Positions 8,458 to 16,945 of a DNA stretch of 47,591 bases are shown piece after piece; within the stretch, counting starts at the first letter, position 1; the number at the start of each line of letters is the position of its first letter. Made by a program: the position numbers and the translations under genes. The notes under the pieces were generated by a model, which had not been told where the DNA came from, did not search any database, and was given only the letters and a program-made list of their open reading frames with translations. Location: NCBI GenBank assembly GCA_947567425.1, contig CANOLV010000021.1, positions 1 through 47,591 of the forward strand. The letters run 5' to 3'. This stretch comes from an uncultured Porphyromonadaceae bacterium. GTDB lineage: Bacteria; Bacteroidota; Bacteroidia; Bacteroidales; Muribaculaceae.

Positions 8458-9126
8458 ATGAGTAGATTGGCATTAAGGTATTTTATTTTTGTTTTAGGTC
8501 TTTATTTTCTCTCCTTAGGTGTTGTATTAATAGTCATTTCATCCCTCGGCACCACGCCGATATCAAGCGTCAACTACGTCCTCTCGCTCAACACCCCATT
8601 GACGCTGGGCACAGCCACTTTCATAATCAACATGCTCCTGATCATCGGGCAGTTCTGGCTGATACGCGGACTCGGAAGCAAGAAGGACATCTTCGAGATT
8701 CTGCTTCAGATACCGTTTTCGCTCATTTTCTCCCTGTTCATCGACTTCAACATGGCCATGCTCAGCGGTGTACATCTGTCCAACTACTATCTATGCATAG
8801 GAGTGTTGCTCGTAGGATGCCTGTCGCAGGCTATAGGTGTAGTCCTTGAACTGAAGCCCAACGTGGCCATTATGAGTGCTGAAGGGTTCGTAAAGTACGC
8901 CTCGCGGCGCTATAACAAAGACTTCGGTAAACTAAAAGTGCGCTTCGACATAAGCCTCGTGACAATGGCCGCGCTCATATCCGTAGCATTCAGCGGACAT
9001 GTCGACGGCATTCGCGAAGGCACTCTTGTAGCCGCACTCTCGACCGGATATATCGTATCGTTCCTGTCTCGCCACGTCATCACCCGCCAGCATCTCGACA
9101 GGCTCCTTGCCGTCGTGCGCCCCTGA
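8458..9126 (+). CDS. YczE/YitT-like integral membrane protein
   Basis: This 222-residue protein has five or six hydrophobic segments and no catalytic motif. The start YFIFVLGLYFLSLGVVLIV, the GTTPISSVNYVLSL segment and the GFVKYASRRYNKDFGKLKVRFD loop resemble the YczE group of conserved membrane proteins of unknown function. It has its own promoter with a short leader and converges on the PagL-like gene with a 22-bp gap and no visible terminator hairpin. Transport is a reasonable guess but not shown. Confidence 0.72.
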   Translation: MSRLALRYFIFVLGLYFLSLGVVLIVISSLGTTPISSVNYVLSLNTPLTLGTATFIINMLLIIGQFWLIRGLGSKKDIFEILLQIPFSLIFSLFIDFNMAMLSGVHLSNYYLCIGVLLVGCLSQAIGVVLELKPNVAIMSAEGFVKYASRRYNKDFGKLKVRFDISLVTMAALISVAFSGHVDGIREGTLVAALSTGYIVSFLSRHVITRQHLDRLLAVVRP

Positions 9127-9148
9127 CTCCGCAGTCCGGAGGCCTGCC

Positions 9149-10333
9149 CTACCAAGAGCCGTTGAACCTGTATCCCACGCCGAGCATCAGATTGCCCGGA
9201 TCCGTAAACCGCAGAAGCTTATAGCCCACATTAATGGATATTTTAGGCGTAATGAAGGTCTTGAGCGTGAACATCTGATAAAATCCGTCCAGATCCCGGC
9301 CTTTATAAACCACGTTGTGCCCCAACCCGACGTTTATCGCAAAAAAGCCCATCGTGAATTCTGCCCGCGCCGATACTCCGGCTCCGAACTGACGCGAGAA
9401 CGGCGGACGGTAGAACTTCGGATCATCCGTACTTGAATCCTCGGCATAGTACCCGTCAAGTCCTGCCCCTTCGTCATATTGAAGGTCAAGCGACACACCC
9501 GCGCCGAAATACTTATTGAAGCGGTAGAGGGTCCCCGCATTAAACCCAAGCACACCAAAGTGCCCGTGAATCAGATAGCGCGAACCGTCATAAGTGAAAC
9601 CGCCCTTGCGCGCGGCTCCGTAGACAGCCACGTCATATACAAACCCCGGATCTATGTCATATACGCCCGCATCGGCCACAAATTTCGTAGAGTTAAACAT
9701 ATAAGTCAACCCCAGACGCAGACCGGCCATATTTATGCCCGAATTGGGATAATCGGTGTTGCCGTTGGAATAATGGGTGAAGTCCACACCTCCAAACACA
9801 CTCCAGCTCTTATTCAGCCTCCATTTTGCCATCAGAGCCAGATTGATATAGGCGTTGATGGCCGACCCGACGGCACCGTTGCTCGGATTATGCTCCTCGC
9901 TGTAGCGTTTCCACCCGAACGATGCGCCGAAGTTCCATTCATAGTCCAATGACAGACGGCTGTTGAGATGCGCTATAGGCGCACTTTGGAATGCATAAAC
10001 AGAAAAGGGCGTCCCAATGTCACGGGCATCCATAAATTTAGTCACTCCGGCCCCGATACCCTGATAGGCCTGGGGATACAGCCGTCCCAGCCGGCTCTTA
10101 GGATCAAGCGTGAACCCAAACTTCAGATAGGCCGACAGACTCTTGTCGATAGGTCGTCCCATAGCATTGTCACCCTCGACATAACCGTTTGACGGCACCA
10201 CGTAGGCCGGTCGCAAGTCGAATCCTAAACCATAGCGGGAGCCGCCCCTGAGCGTGTCGGCATTCTCTCCGGCCGACAGACTCAGCGCGAAGAAAGCTAA
10301 AGCTGAAAATATCAGACACCTCAACCTATTCAT
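9149..10333 (-). CDS. PagL-like lipid A deacylase / acyloxyacyl hydrolase family outer-membrane protein
   Basis: The 394-residue protein has a signal peptide (MNRLRCLIFSALAFFALSLS) and alternating hydrophobic strands of a beta-barrel. The motif DFTHYSNGNTDYPNSGINM matches the PagL active-site region, which uses a His-Ser pair (H-x-S-N) to remove a 3-O-acyl chain from lipid A. The family core is about 150-180 residues, so roughly 170 residues downstream of the motif form extra strands of unknown role, as in other Bacteroidetes members. It overlaps the preceding lipoprotein gene by 8 nt, so the pair is translationally coupled. The activity is inferred from the motif only. Confidence 0.75.
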   Translation of the reverse strand: MNRLRCLIFSALAFFALSLSAGENADTLRGGSRYGLGFDLRPAYVVPSNGYVEGDNAMGRPIDKSLSAYLKFGFTLDPKSRLGRLYPQAYQGIGAGVTKFMDARDIGTPFSVYAFQSAPIAHLNSRLSLDYEWNFGASFGWKRYSEEHNPSNGAVGSAINAYINLALMAKWRLNKSWSVFGGVDFTHYSNGNTDYPNSGINMAGLRLGLTYMFNSTKFVADAGVYDIDPGFVYDVAVYGAARKGGFTYDGSRYLIHGHFGVLGFNAGTLYRFNKYFGAGVSLDLQYDEGAGLDGYYAEDSSTDDPKFYRPPFSRQFGAGVSARAEFTMGFFAINVGLGHNVVYKGRDLDGFYQMFTLKTFITPKISINVGYKLLRFTDPGNLMLGVGYRFNGSW

Positions 10334-11297
10334 CTGCCACCCCCCTTCTCATAACTACTCCGGTCGGCAGCACTGCCCTCATCAATACATGCCTGACACA
10401 CTCCCGGCCATTCTTCATATTTTTACCATGAACGATGATTGACACACCTATATCTTCCATTTCGGCATAAAGCCGTATCACCTCCGTTGTCTTTGGAGCT
10501 ATCTCCACACTGGTTCGCACACGGCTCGGAGGCCCCGGCAAAGTCACACGTGCATATTCCGACCCGAACGGAGCCTTGACGCCGTACAGACCCATAAGCC
10601 TATCGTCAAACGAATAGACATCCACCTCAACCGCGCCGTCTGCCATAAGGCTGAAAAGATCAAATTCCTCCTCCTCAAAACGATAGTCGCCCTCGTAGAC
10701 TATATCGTCCACATCAAGAGCCACCGTCATCGGGGAGTCGGAGTCGTTGGCCACCCGCCACTCTTTCAGCAGGCGTTCATACTCGTCATATACACGCCGG
10801 CTCGTGCTGAAATATTCTATATCGTCCACCTGGTATCGGTCCGACGGATTGATCCGCACCTTGACCGATGCATTCTGATAATCATTGCCGACATTGAAAT
10901 AGAATTCATAAGGCGTGGCGTATGCATTCTCCTCGACTGCGATACGGCACTCTCTGTCGGACAGTTTCTCTATCGAGAACGACAGAAACTCATCCGACCA
11001 CACACCCTTGCATCCAACCTCTATATTACCGTCCGTCGGAACCGGAATAGAATTGCCGTCGGCATCCACTATTGTCTGATAAAGATTTCTATCATCCGTA
11101 GAAAATATCGACACGTAGGATATGCGGTCCGACGTGAACGTCACCGTGCGCTCATCGCCGTTGCCGTCGAGCACAAGCTCCGTCACGTCAGCATCAAGCT
11201 CCTCGACAAACACGTCCGAATTACATCCGGACAATACAGGCAGAAGCAGGAGCAGACGGAGTGCGTATGACATATATGATTTTGCTTTTTCAGTCAT
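10326..11297 (-). CDS. Hypothetical lipoprotein with Ig/BACON-like segment
   Basis: The product has 323 residues if translation starts at the ATG at 11297, with a lipobox ending LSGC (Cys25). A longer frame back to 11339 is unlikely because a -7 element TACATTTG (11337-11344, minus strand) overlaps that start; another ATG lies at 11273. The N-terminal half has a beta-rich pattern (IAVEENAYATPYEFYFNVG) resembling BACON-type domains and similar to the two lipoproteins at 40-43 kb. The centre is very acidic (FEEEEFDLF). The C-terminal half is also beta-rich with no recognised domain. It is coupled to the PagL-like gene by an 8-nt overlap, so a cell-surface role is likely; the function is unknown. 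Confidence 0.72.
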   Translation of the reverse strand: MTEKAKSYMSYALRLLLLLPVLSGCNSDVFVEELDADVTELVLDGNGDERTVTFTSDRISYVSIFSTDDRNLYQTIVDADGNSIPVPTDGNIEVGCKGVWSDEFLSFSIEKLSDRECRIAVEENAYATPYEFYFNVGNDYQNASVKVRINPSDRYQVDDIEYFSTSRRVYDEYERLLKEWRVANDSDSPMTVALDVDDIVYEGDYRFEEEEFDLFSLMADGAVEVDVYSFDDRLMGLYGVKAPFGSEYARVTLPGPPSRVRTSVEIAPKTTEVIRLYAEMEDIGVSIIVHGKNMKNGRECVRHVLMRAVLPTGVVMRRGVADE

Positions 11298-11465
11298 TAT
11301 TGCAGGAAATCTGTGATTAAGATATCTAAAAACACACAAATGTAAGCAAACTTCCTGCTACACCCCATCTATTCCTTGTTAAATTATCAAAAGTTTATCT
11401 AAAAACAGGCGGAGTCGAAACTTCTTTCGCTCGTTCCGGCTCCGCAATTACACTCTGACGCAGAT

Positions 11466-12902
11466 TCACTCCAGCCCCCCGTCGCTGACAAATGGTGACG
11501 CCGGTAGTCCGAAACCGTCGAATACTGTAGCCTCAAAATATGGCCGCGCTCCATAACGCACTTTCTTTATCTCCGGTACCTGCGGACAAGTAAGCGCAAG
11601 CTTATTGCTGAACCACTCCACATAACCGGTGGCCGGATAGTAGACTCCGTCCTCGCCAGCCGCTTCAAATCCGTCAAGAGGCGTCTCCTGCGGACAGACT
11701 CCACCGGGAGCATTGTCAAAAATGACGTATACTTTACCGTTTTCGGCAGGTTCAAGATGACTGAACACAGGACCGGACCACGCTATGTTATTTGCGTCGT
11801 AGTCTTTCGCAAGCGCCCACAAGGCAAGACGCTTGCCCACCTCTTTCTTCCGGCGGGGATGTATCAGACGGTCTCCTATGTCAAGCGTAACAGCCATTCC
11901 GCAGTTGGGCAGCTGGGTCATCAGATGCGACTGCGCTACACGCAATTTTGCTATCCCCTCCTTATCCGCACCCTGGTAGTTTGGATAGGGAGCCACCTGA
12001 ACATAGTAAAATGGTATATCGCCGAGTCCGATACGCCGGCGCATATCCTTGACGAATGACTGCATCAGTCTTTCATACTCTTCCGGTTCGGAGGCATTGC
12101 TCTCCCCCTGATACCAAAGCATACCCTTATATGTATATCCCAGAATCGGAGCCGACATGGCATTGTAGAGCACCGCCGGCTGCAGGAACGCATTTGGATT
12201 TTCACTCAGCGACTGCCTCATGTCAAGATGGCTTAAGTCCGTACCGAATGGTTCAAGGGATTCTCTCGACATCCAGCACTGTACCTTGGTACCGCCCCAC
12301 TCGGTGACGACTATACCGACAGGCACTTCCAACATCGAATTCAGATAATCAGCGAAGAAATATGCAGTCGCACTCGTGTTGGCCACATTCTCCGGAGTAT
12401 GGGTAAGCCACGATCCACTGCAATTGTCGACCGGCGAAGCACTGACGTCCTTTCCCACCGTAAACATACGTATAGGTCGCGACGGACGCGCAGCCATTAC
12501 GGCATCAAGCGAACCTTCCACCGGTTGGTTGGCAAATCCACGCACCGGCATCTGCATATTGGACTGTCCGGAACAGTACCACACTTCTCCTATAAGCAGA
12601 TTACCTACGAAGACACTGTCAATGCCATCCGTAATGACCATACTTTGGACATTACCGTCGGCCTTGGGAGTCTCCACCGCGACGGTCCACTTTCCGTTAG
12701 AACTTGCCCGTGTACGGGCTTCAGCACCCCACGATGTTTTGACCACAATATCCTTTCCGGCATCAGCCCAACCCCACAAGCGGGCATCGGCCGATTGCTG
12801 AAGCACCATATTGTCGCCGATGATGGATGGCAATGCAAGCTTGCCTTCAGCTCCGCAGACAAAAGCAAGGAATAATAACAGTGCAAATGTTCTCTCTTTC
12901 AT
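11466..12902 (-). CDS. Sialate O-acetylesterase
   Basis: The 478-residue secreted enzyme removes O-acetyl groups from sialic acids or related acetylated sugars in the periplasm. After a signal peptide (ERTFALLLFLAFVCGAEG) come an N-terminal beta domain (LPSIIGDNMVLQQSADARLWG), the SGNH-type nucleophile block EVWYCSGQSNMQMPV, the internal TEWGGTKVQCWMS and MLWYQGESNA motifs, and HLEPAENGKVYVIFDN near the C-terminus. These are characteristic of this esterase family. I chose the ATG at 12902 over an in-frame TTG at 12908. It is transcribed divergently from the opine dehydrogenase-GH92 pair and shares the symmetric promoter at 12978-13025. Confidence 0.9.
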   Translation of the reverse strand: MKERTFALLLFLAFVCGAEGKLALPSIIGDNMVLQQSADARLWGWADAGKDIVVKTSWGAEARTRASSNGKWTVAVETPKADGNVQSMVITDGIDSVFVGNLLIGEVWYCSGQSNMQMPVRGFANQPVEGSLDAVMAARPSRPIRMFTVGKDVSASPVDNCSGSWLTHTPENVANTSATAYFFADYLNSMLEVPVGIVVTEWGGTKVQCWMSRESLEPFGTDLSHLDMRQSLSENPNAFLQPAVLYNAMSAPILGYTYKGMLWYQGESNASEPEEYERLMQSFVKDMRRRIGLGDIPFYYVQVAPYPNYQGADKEGIAKLRVAQSHLMTQLPNCGMAVTLDIGDRLIHPRRKKEVGKRLALWALAKDYDANNIAWSGPVFSHLEPAENGKVYVIFDNAPGGVCPQETPLDGFEAAGEDGVYYPATGYVEWFSNKLALTCPQVPEIKKVRYGARPYFEATVFDGFGLPASPFVSDGGLE

Positions 12903-12977
12903 AAACAATACTCAAAATAATGCTAAAATATGATATATGAATTTGGATTCATTCTGTTTGTCAATAAAAAAATGCAC

Positions 12978-13025
12978 TATGCAAAGTTAGACAAAGATAG
13001 TAAAAATTTTCACTATCTTTGCATA
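12978..13025. promoter_or_regulatory. Symmetric bidirectional promoter/operator
   Basis: A rightward -7 TATCTTTG (13014-13021) faces two leftward -7 elements, TATCTTTG (12992-12999) and TAACTTTG (12982-12989). The arms CAAAGATAGT (12992-13001) and ACTATCTTTG (13012-13021) are a perfect inverted repeat around AAAAATTTTC. A second arm TATGCAAAG (12978-12986) pairs with CTTTGCATA (13017-13025). Neither direction has a good TTTG -33 box, so the -7 elements and symmetry carry the prediction. Confidence 0.6.
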
Positions 13026-13037
13026 AAACAACAGCCA

Positions 13038-14072
13038 ATGAATCCAGCAAAAAACATATGCGTATGTGGCGGGGGAAGCCTCGGAACGGTGATAGCCGGA
13101 GTCCTCTCCTCCGAAGGGCGCAATGTCGACATCCTTACCGGACATCCCGGACGATGGGCTAACGACATCTCGATAACCGATCCGGACGGACGCATATACC
13201 AAGGCCGGATAAACGTCATAACCGACAACCCGGCAGACTGCATCCCCAATGCCGGAATAATACTCCTTTGCGTTCCGGGATTTCTGATCAAGACCGAGCT
13301 TGAGCGCATAGCTCCATACGTCGGACCAGGCACATTCGTCGGTTCCGTATTCTCATCCACCGGATTTTTCTTCGAGGCCTTTGACATATTGGATGAAGAC
13401 ATCCCCCTATGGGGATTTCAGAGAGTTCCGTACATCGCACGGGTGACCGATTATGGACGGTCGGCCAATCTGCTGGGCTATAAAAGCGCCTACAGTATTG
13501 CTGTAGAGCGGGCATCCGACTCCGACAAAGAACAGTTCAGGCTTTGGGTGCAGGAAGCTTTCGGCCGCCCCACGCATCTGCTTGCCAACTATCTCGAGGC
13601 AAGTCTGACCAACAGCAATCCGTTGCTGCACACGTCGAGACTATACTCCATGTTCCGCGACTGGACTCCCGGCACACTCTACGATGCCAATGTACACTTC
13701 TATGCCGACTGGACCGATGAAGCCTCGGAGCTGCTGATAGCCATGGACCGCGAGCTTTTCGACCTGATCGATGTGCTTCCGGTGTCAAAATCGTTCCTAC
13801 CCACCATACTCGACTACTACGAAAGCACCGATGCACGGTCGCTGTCGGAGAAACTAAAGTCGATTGAAAGCTTCAAGAACATAATGGCTCCGATGAAGGA
13901 GATCGGCGGCCGATGGGTCCCCGACTTCTCAAGCCGATACTTTACGGAGGACTTTGCCGTAGGTCTCAAATACATCCGTACTCTTGCCCATTCCCGCAAA
14001 GTTCCGGTTCCTGCCATCGACAAAGTGTATGAATGGGGAATAGACATCATCAATCGTCAAAACACGCTTTAA
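13038..14072 (+). CDS. NAD(P)-dependent octopine/nopaline dehydrogenase family protein
   Basis: The 344-residue protein begins with a Rossmann fold (ICVCGGGSLGTVIAGVLSSEG, GxGxxG-like) and continues with ILLCVPGFLIKTELERIAPYVGPGTFVGSVFSSTG, typical of the opine dehydrogenase superfamily. Its C-terminal helical domain includes NSNPLLHTSRLYSMFRDW, near the catalytic histidine of the family. Members reductively condense an amino acid with a keto acid, or run the reverse reaction; the substrate here is unknown. The ATG at 13038 is preferred because the -7 element ends at 13021 and the longer frame would begin upstream of the promoter. The GH92 gene starts 5 bp after its stop, so the two are cotranscribed. 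Confidence 0.82.
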   Translation: MNPAKNICVCGGGSLGTVIAGVLSSEGRNVDILTGHPGRWANDISITDPDGRIYQGRINVITDNPADCIPNAGIILLCVPGFLIKTELERIAPYVGPGTFVGSVFSSTGFFFEAFDILDEDIPLWGFQRVPYIARVTDYGRSANLLGYKSAYSIAVERASDSDKEQFRLWVQEAFGRPTHLLANYLEASLTNSNPLLHTSRLYSMFRDWTPGTLYDANVHFYADWTDEASELLIAMDRELFDLIDVLPVSKSFLPTILDYYESTDARSLSEKLKSIESFKNIMAPMKEIGGRWVPDFSSRYFTEDFAVGLKYIRTLAHSRKVPVPAIDKVYEWGIDIINRQNTL

Positions 14073-14077
14073 TTATA

Positions 14078-16354
14078 ATGAACAAACTACGACTCGCGGC
14101 GGCCTCGGCCATAGCCGTCATATACATGGCCGCACCCCTCAATGCATCAGCCCGGCTGACCGACTATGTTGACCCGAAAATCGGGTCTGAAGGACTCGGA
14201 CGAGTGTTTATCGGCCCATCATGCCCGTTCGGAATGGTCAAACCGTCGCCCGACTGCACCCCTTCGCCCAACAGCGGATGGCTCCCCATGCCCGTACAGG
14301 TCAACGGATTCGCCCAGGTCCATGTCAGCGGCACCGGAGGCGGCCCCAAATACGGAAATATCCTGGTCATGCCATACTCCGGCGATGTCAGCTCCAACAG
14401 CCACATCGACTTCAGAAAATCGGAAGAGATCAGTCTCGGATACTACGCCACTGAATTTCAGAATTCAGGCATAAAGACCGAGATAACCACAGCCCCCAGA
14501 GCATCCTTCTACCGGTTCGTATACCCGGCCGACTCGCTTAAGGCCCTGATGATTGACCCCGGATTCTTCTTAGGTGAAAATCCCGTACCCGACGCCCGCG
14601 AGGCACAGCAGTTTGTAGGTTCGGAGATTGAGATTCTTTCCGACACCGAAGTGGCCGGCTACTCGCGCATACGCGGAGGCTGGAACGACGGACGGGCATA
14701 CACAGTATATTTCCACGCCATAGCCGACAAGCCGTTTGCGGCAACTGCCACATGGCGCGCCGACTCAATCTCTTCTGCAAGGTTCCAGACCGACCACGGG
14801 AAAAAGACCGGAGCGCTGGTACGCTTCGACAACGACGCCGACACGGTCAACCTCACTGTAGGCATATCGTTCATAAGCCGGCTTAAGGCCCGCGAAAACG
14901 CCATTTCCGAAGCCGACGGACGCGACTTCGACTCCGTTCATGCCGACCTGCTCGACTCCTGGGAGAAGCTCCTCAGCAGAATTTCCATAGACCCCGAAAC
15001 GCCCGACGACCAAAAACGCATGTTCTACACCGGACTCTACCACACCATGATAATGCCGGTAGACCGATCCGGAGAGAATCCGCTCTGGACAGACCCCGAA
15101 CCATATTACGACGACTTCTATGCCATCTGGGACACCTACCGGAGCTCTTCGCCTCTGATCACTCTGATCGACCCCGATCGGGAAGCCGACATAGTAAGGT
15201 CATTGGTCAATATATATAAGCGCGACGGCTACATGCCCGATGCCCGGAGCGGCAATGCCAATGGACGCACACAGGGAGGCTCTAACGCCGAGATCGTCGT
15301 GGCCGACGCTTTTGTGAAAGGACTGGAAGGCATCGACTACGAACTCGCGCTCGAAGCCATGCTGAAGGATGCCACCGTGCCTCCTGGAGGCAAAGAAGAG
15401 GCCGAAGGTCGTGGCGGTCTCATCGACTACATCAACCTCGGCTACATACCGCACGGAGTGCCGCGTGCAGGCAACCGCACGGTCGAATATTCATACTGCG
15501 ACTATGCCATATACCTCGTGGCCAAAGGACTCGGACACGACGACATCGCGGCAAAATACCTCGACATGTCGTCCAACTGGAAAAACCTCTGGCGAAAGGA
15601 CTATGAGCATGAAGGAGCAAAAGGATTCATAATGCCACGCGACCGCGATGGAAATTGGCTCGACGACATCGAATTCGGCCACTCGAAGATACAGCACCCC
15701 ACCTACCGCTACACTCCTGTCACATTTGAGGGACCTTGGTACACTCCTTGGTGGAGCATGTTCTTCTACGAAGCCTCCTCATGGGAATATTCCCTGAGCA
15801 TACCGCACGATGTCGACGGACTGATCGAGATGTGCGGCGGCCCTGAAAGCTTCGACAGCAGGCTCGACACATTCTTCGAAAAAGGACTCTTTAACGTCAA
15901 CAACGAACCCTCGTTTCTATCGCCCTGCCTGTATCATTGGATCGGACGTCCGGACAAAAGCGGCGAGAGGATTCTGCAGATTATTAAGGAAAGCTATAAT
16001 GACGGACCCGTAGGACTGCCGGGCAACGATGACTCCGGAGCGATGTCGTCGTGGCTCGCATTCCACATGACGGGAATATATCCGAACGCCGGCCAGGACT
16101 ACTACCTGATCCACACGCCCGTCCTTAAGTCGGCCACTTTCCATCTGGCAAACGGACGCGACTTTACAATAAAGGCCGACGGACTGTCTGAAAAGAACAT
16201 CTATATATCGTCGGCCACACTGAACGGAAAGCCGTACCCTTACTCCACCATAAAGCATGCCGACATAATGAACGGAGGCACTTTGGTTCTCAACATGGCA
16301 TCAAAGCCGTCAGATTGGGGCAAGGCTCTCTGGCCTGAATCTAATCCAAAATAA
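14078..16354 (+). CDS. GH92 family alpha-mannosidase
   Basis: The 758-residue secreted enzyme starts with a signal peptide (LRLAAASAIAVIYMAAPLNASA) and YVDPKIGSEGLGRVFIGPSCPFGMVKPSPD, the standard GH92 N-terminus. The C-terminal catalytic domain carries GNDDSGAMSSW at about 649-659, the most conserved block of the family and the site of the catalytic base aspartates. GH92 enzymes are calcium-dependent exo-acting mannosidases that trim host or yeast N-glycans; the linkage preference cannot be read here. The start is the ATG at 14078, 5 bp after the dehydrogenase stop. There is no SusC/SusD pair in the window, so this is not a canonical polysaccharide utilisation locus. Confidence 0.95.
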   Translation: MNKLRLAAASAIAVIYMAAPLNASARLTDYVDPKIGSEGLGRVFIGPSCPFGMVKPSPDCTPSPNSGWLPMPVQVNGFAQVHVSGTGGGPKYGNILVMPYSGDVSSNSHIDFRKSEEISLGYYATEFQNSGIKTEITTAPRASFYRFVYPADSLKALMIDPGFFLGENPVPDAREAQQFVGSEIEILSDTEVAGYSRIRGGWNDGRAYTVYFHAIADKPFAATATWRADSISSARFQTDHGKKTGALVRFDNDADTVNLTVGISFISRLKARENAISEADGRDFDSVHADLLDSWEKLLSRISIDPETPDDQKRMFYTGLYHTMIMPVDRSGENPLWTDPEPYYDDFYAIWDTYRSSSPLITLIDPDREADIVRSLVNIYKRDGYMPDARSGNANGRTQGGSNAEIVVADAFVKGLEGIDYELALEAMLKDATVPPGGKEEAEGRGGLIDYINLGYIPHGVPRAGNRTVEYSYCDYAIYLVAKGLGHDDIAAKYLDMSSNWKNLWRKDYEHEGAKGFIMPRDRDGNWLDDIEFGHSKIQHPTYRYTPVTFEGPWYTPWWSMFFYEASSWEYSLSIPHDVDGLIEMCGGPESFDSRLDTFFEKGLFNVNNEPSFLSPCLYHWIGRPDKSGERILQIIKESYNDGPVGLPGNDDSGAMSSWLAFHMTGIYPNAGQDYYLIHTPVLKSATFHLANGRDFTIKADGLSEKNIYISSATLNGKPYPYSTIKHADIMNGGTLVLNMASKPSDWGKALWPESNPK

Positions 16355-16393
16355 ACATAGTGCCGCAACAAACCCCGTAAAAAAATAAAACTA

Positions 16394-16939
16394 ATGATAC
16401 TCAGACTATTCATAACAGCTCTGCTTTCTGTCATGGCCATGCAGGCCACGGCGAAATCATGGGTGCCGGACACACCGCTGCTGGTGGTCTACAAACTGCA
16501 CGGACAGACCCGCAAATACCAATACACATTCACATCCGCCGACAAAGGACTGACCCTCGCCTGGGGCATCGAACGAAACACCAAGTGGCAGTCCGGTTCA
16601 TTCACCATATCTGCCGAAGCCTTGAAGAATGCCGACAAGATGAGCTTTCTGCAGCCGATCGACGGCGAACACATATCGCTTCCCGACGATATGACATACC
16701 TCGTAATATCCGACAAAGCCTACGCCGACCTCGTCAACGACGGAGCCTTTACATATAATAATACAGAATTCAAAGCCACAGGCCGTCACGAGGAGCGCGA
16801 CGGATATTCTCTGACAGAAGCCCACGACTCCGCCGAAGGATGCACCCTATGGATTCTTGACCGTGAAGGATTTCATCTGATATGGCAGATGGCCGACAAT
16901 CCTCTCGAAATAAACTGGACCGTCAGCCCGATGCCGTAA
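16394..16939 (+). CDS. Hypothetical secreted protein
   Basis: The 181-residue product has a cleavable signal peptide (MILRLFITALLSVMAMQATA). The mature protein is rich in predicted beta strands (LLVVYKLHGQTRKYQYTFTSADKGLTLAWGI) and ends with LIWQMADNPLEINWTV. I do not recognise a family. It lies 39 bp downstream of the GH92 gene on the same strand and is probably cotranscribed, suggesting a periplasmic role linked to that operon. It is not a lipoprotein, since no lipobox cysteine is present, and it has no catalytic motif I can identify. It converges on the CDF gene with only 6 bp between. Confidence 0.75.
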   Translation: MILRLFITALLSVMAMQATAKSWVPDTPLLVVYKLHGQTRKYQYTFTSADKGLTLAWGIERNTKWQSGSFTISAEALKNADKMSFLQPIDGEHISLPDDMTYLVISDKAYADLVNDGAFTYNNTEFKATGRHEERDGYSLTEAHDSAEGCTLWILDREGFHLIWQMADNPLEINWTVSPMP

Positions 16940-16945
16940 AGGAGT

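Noticed and set aside
12930-13037. N-terminal extension of the opine-dehydrogenase-family protein
   Set aside because: It would start upstream of the promoter and encode a sequence before the Rossmann fold that is unlike the family.
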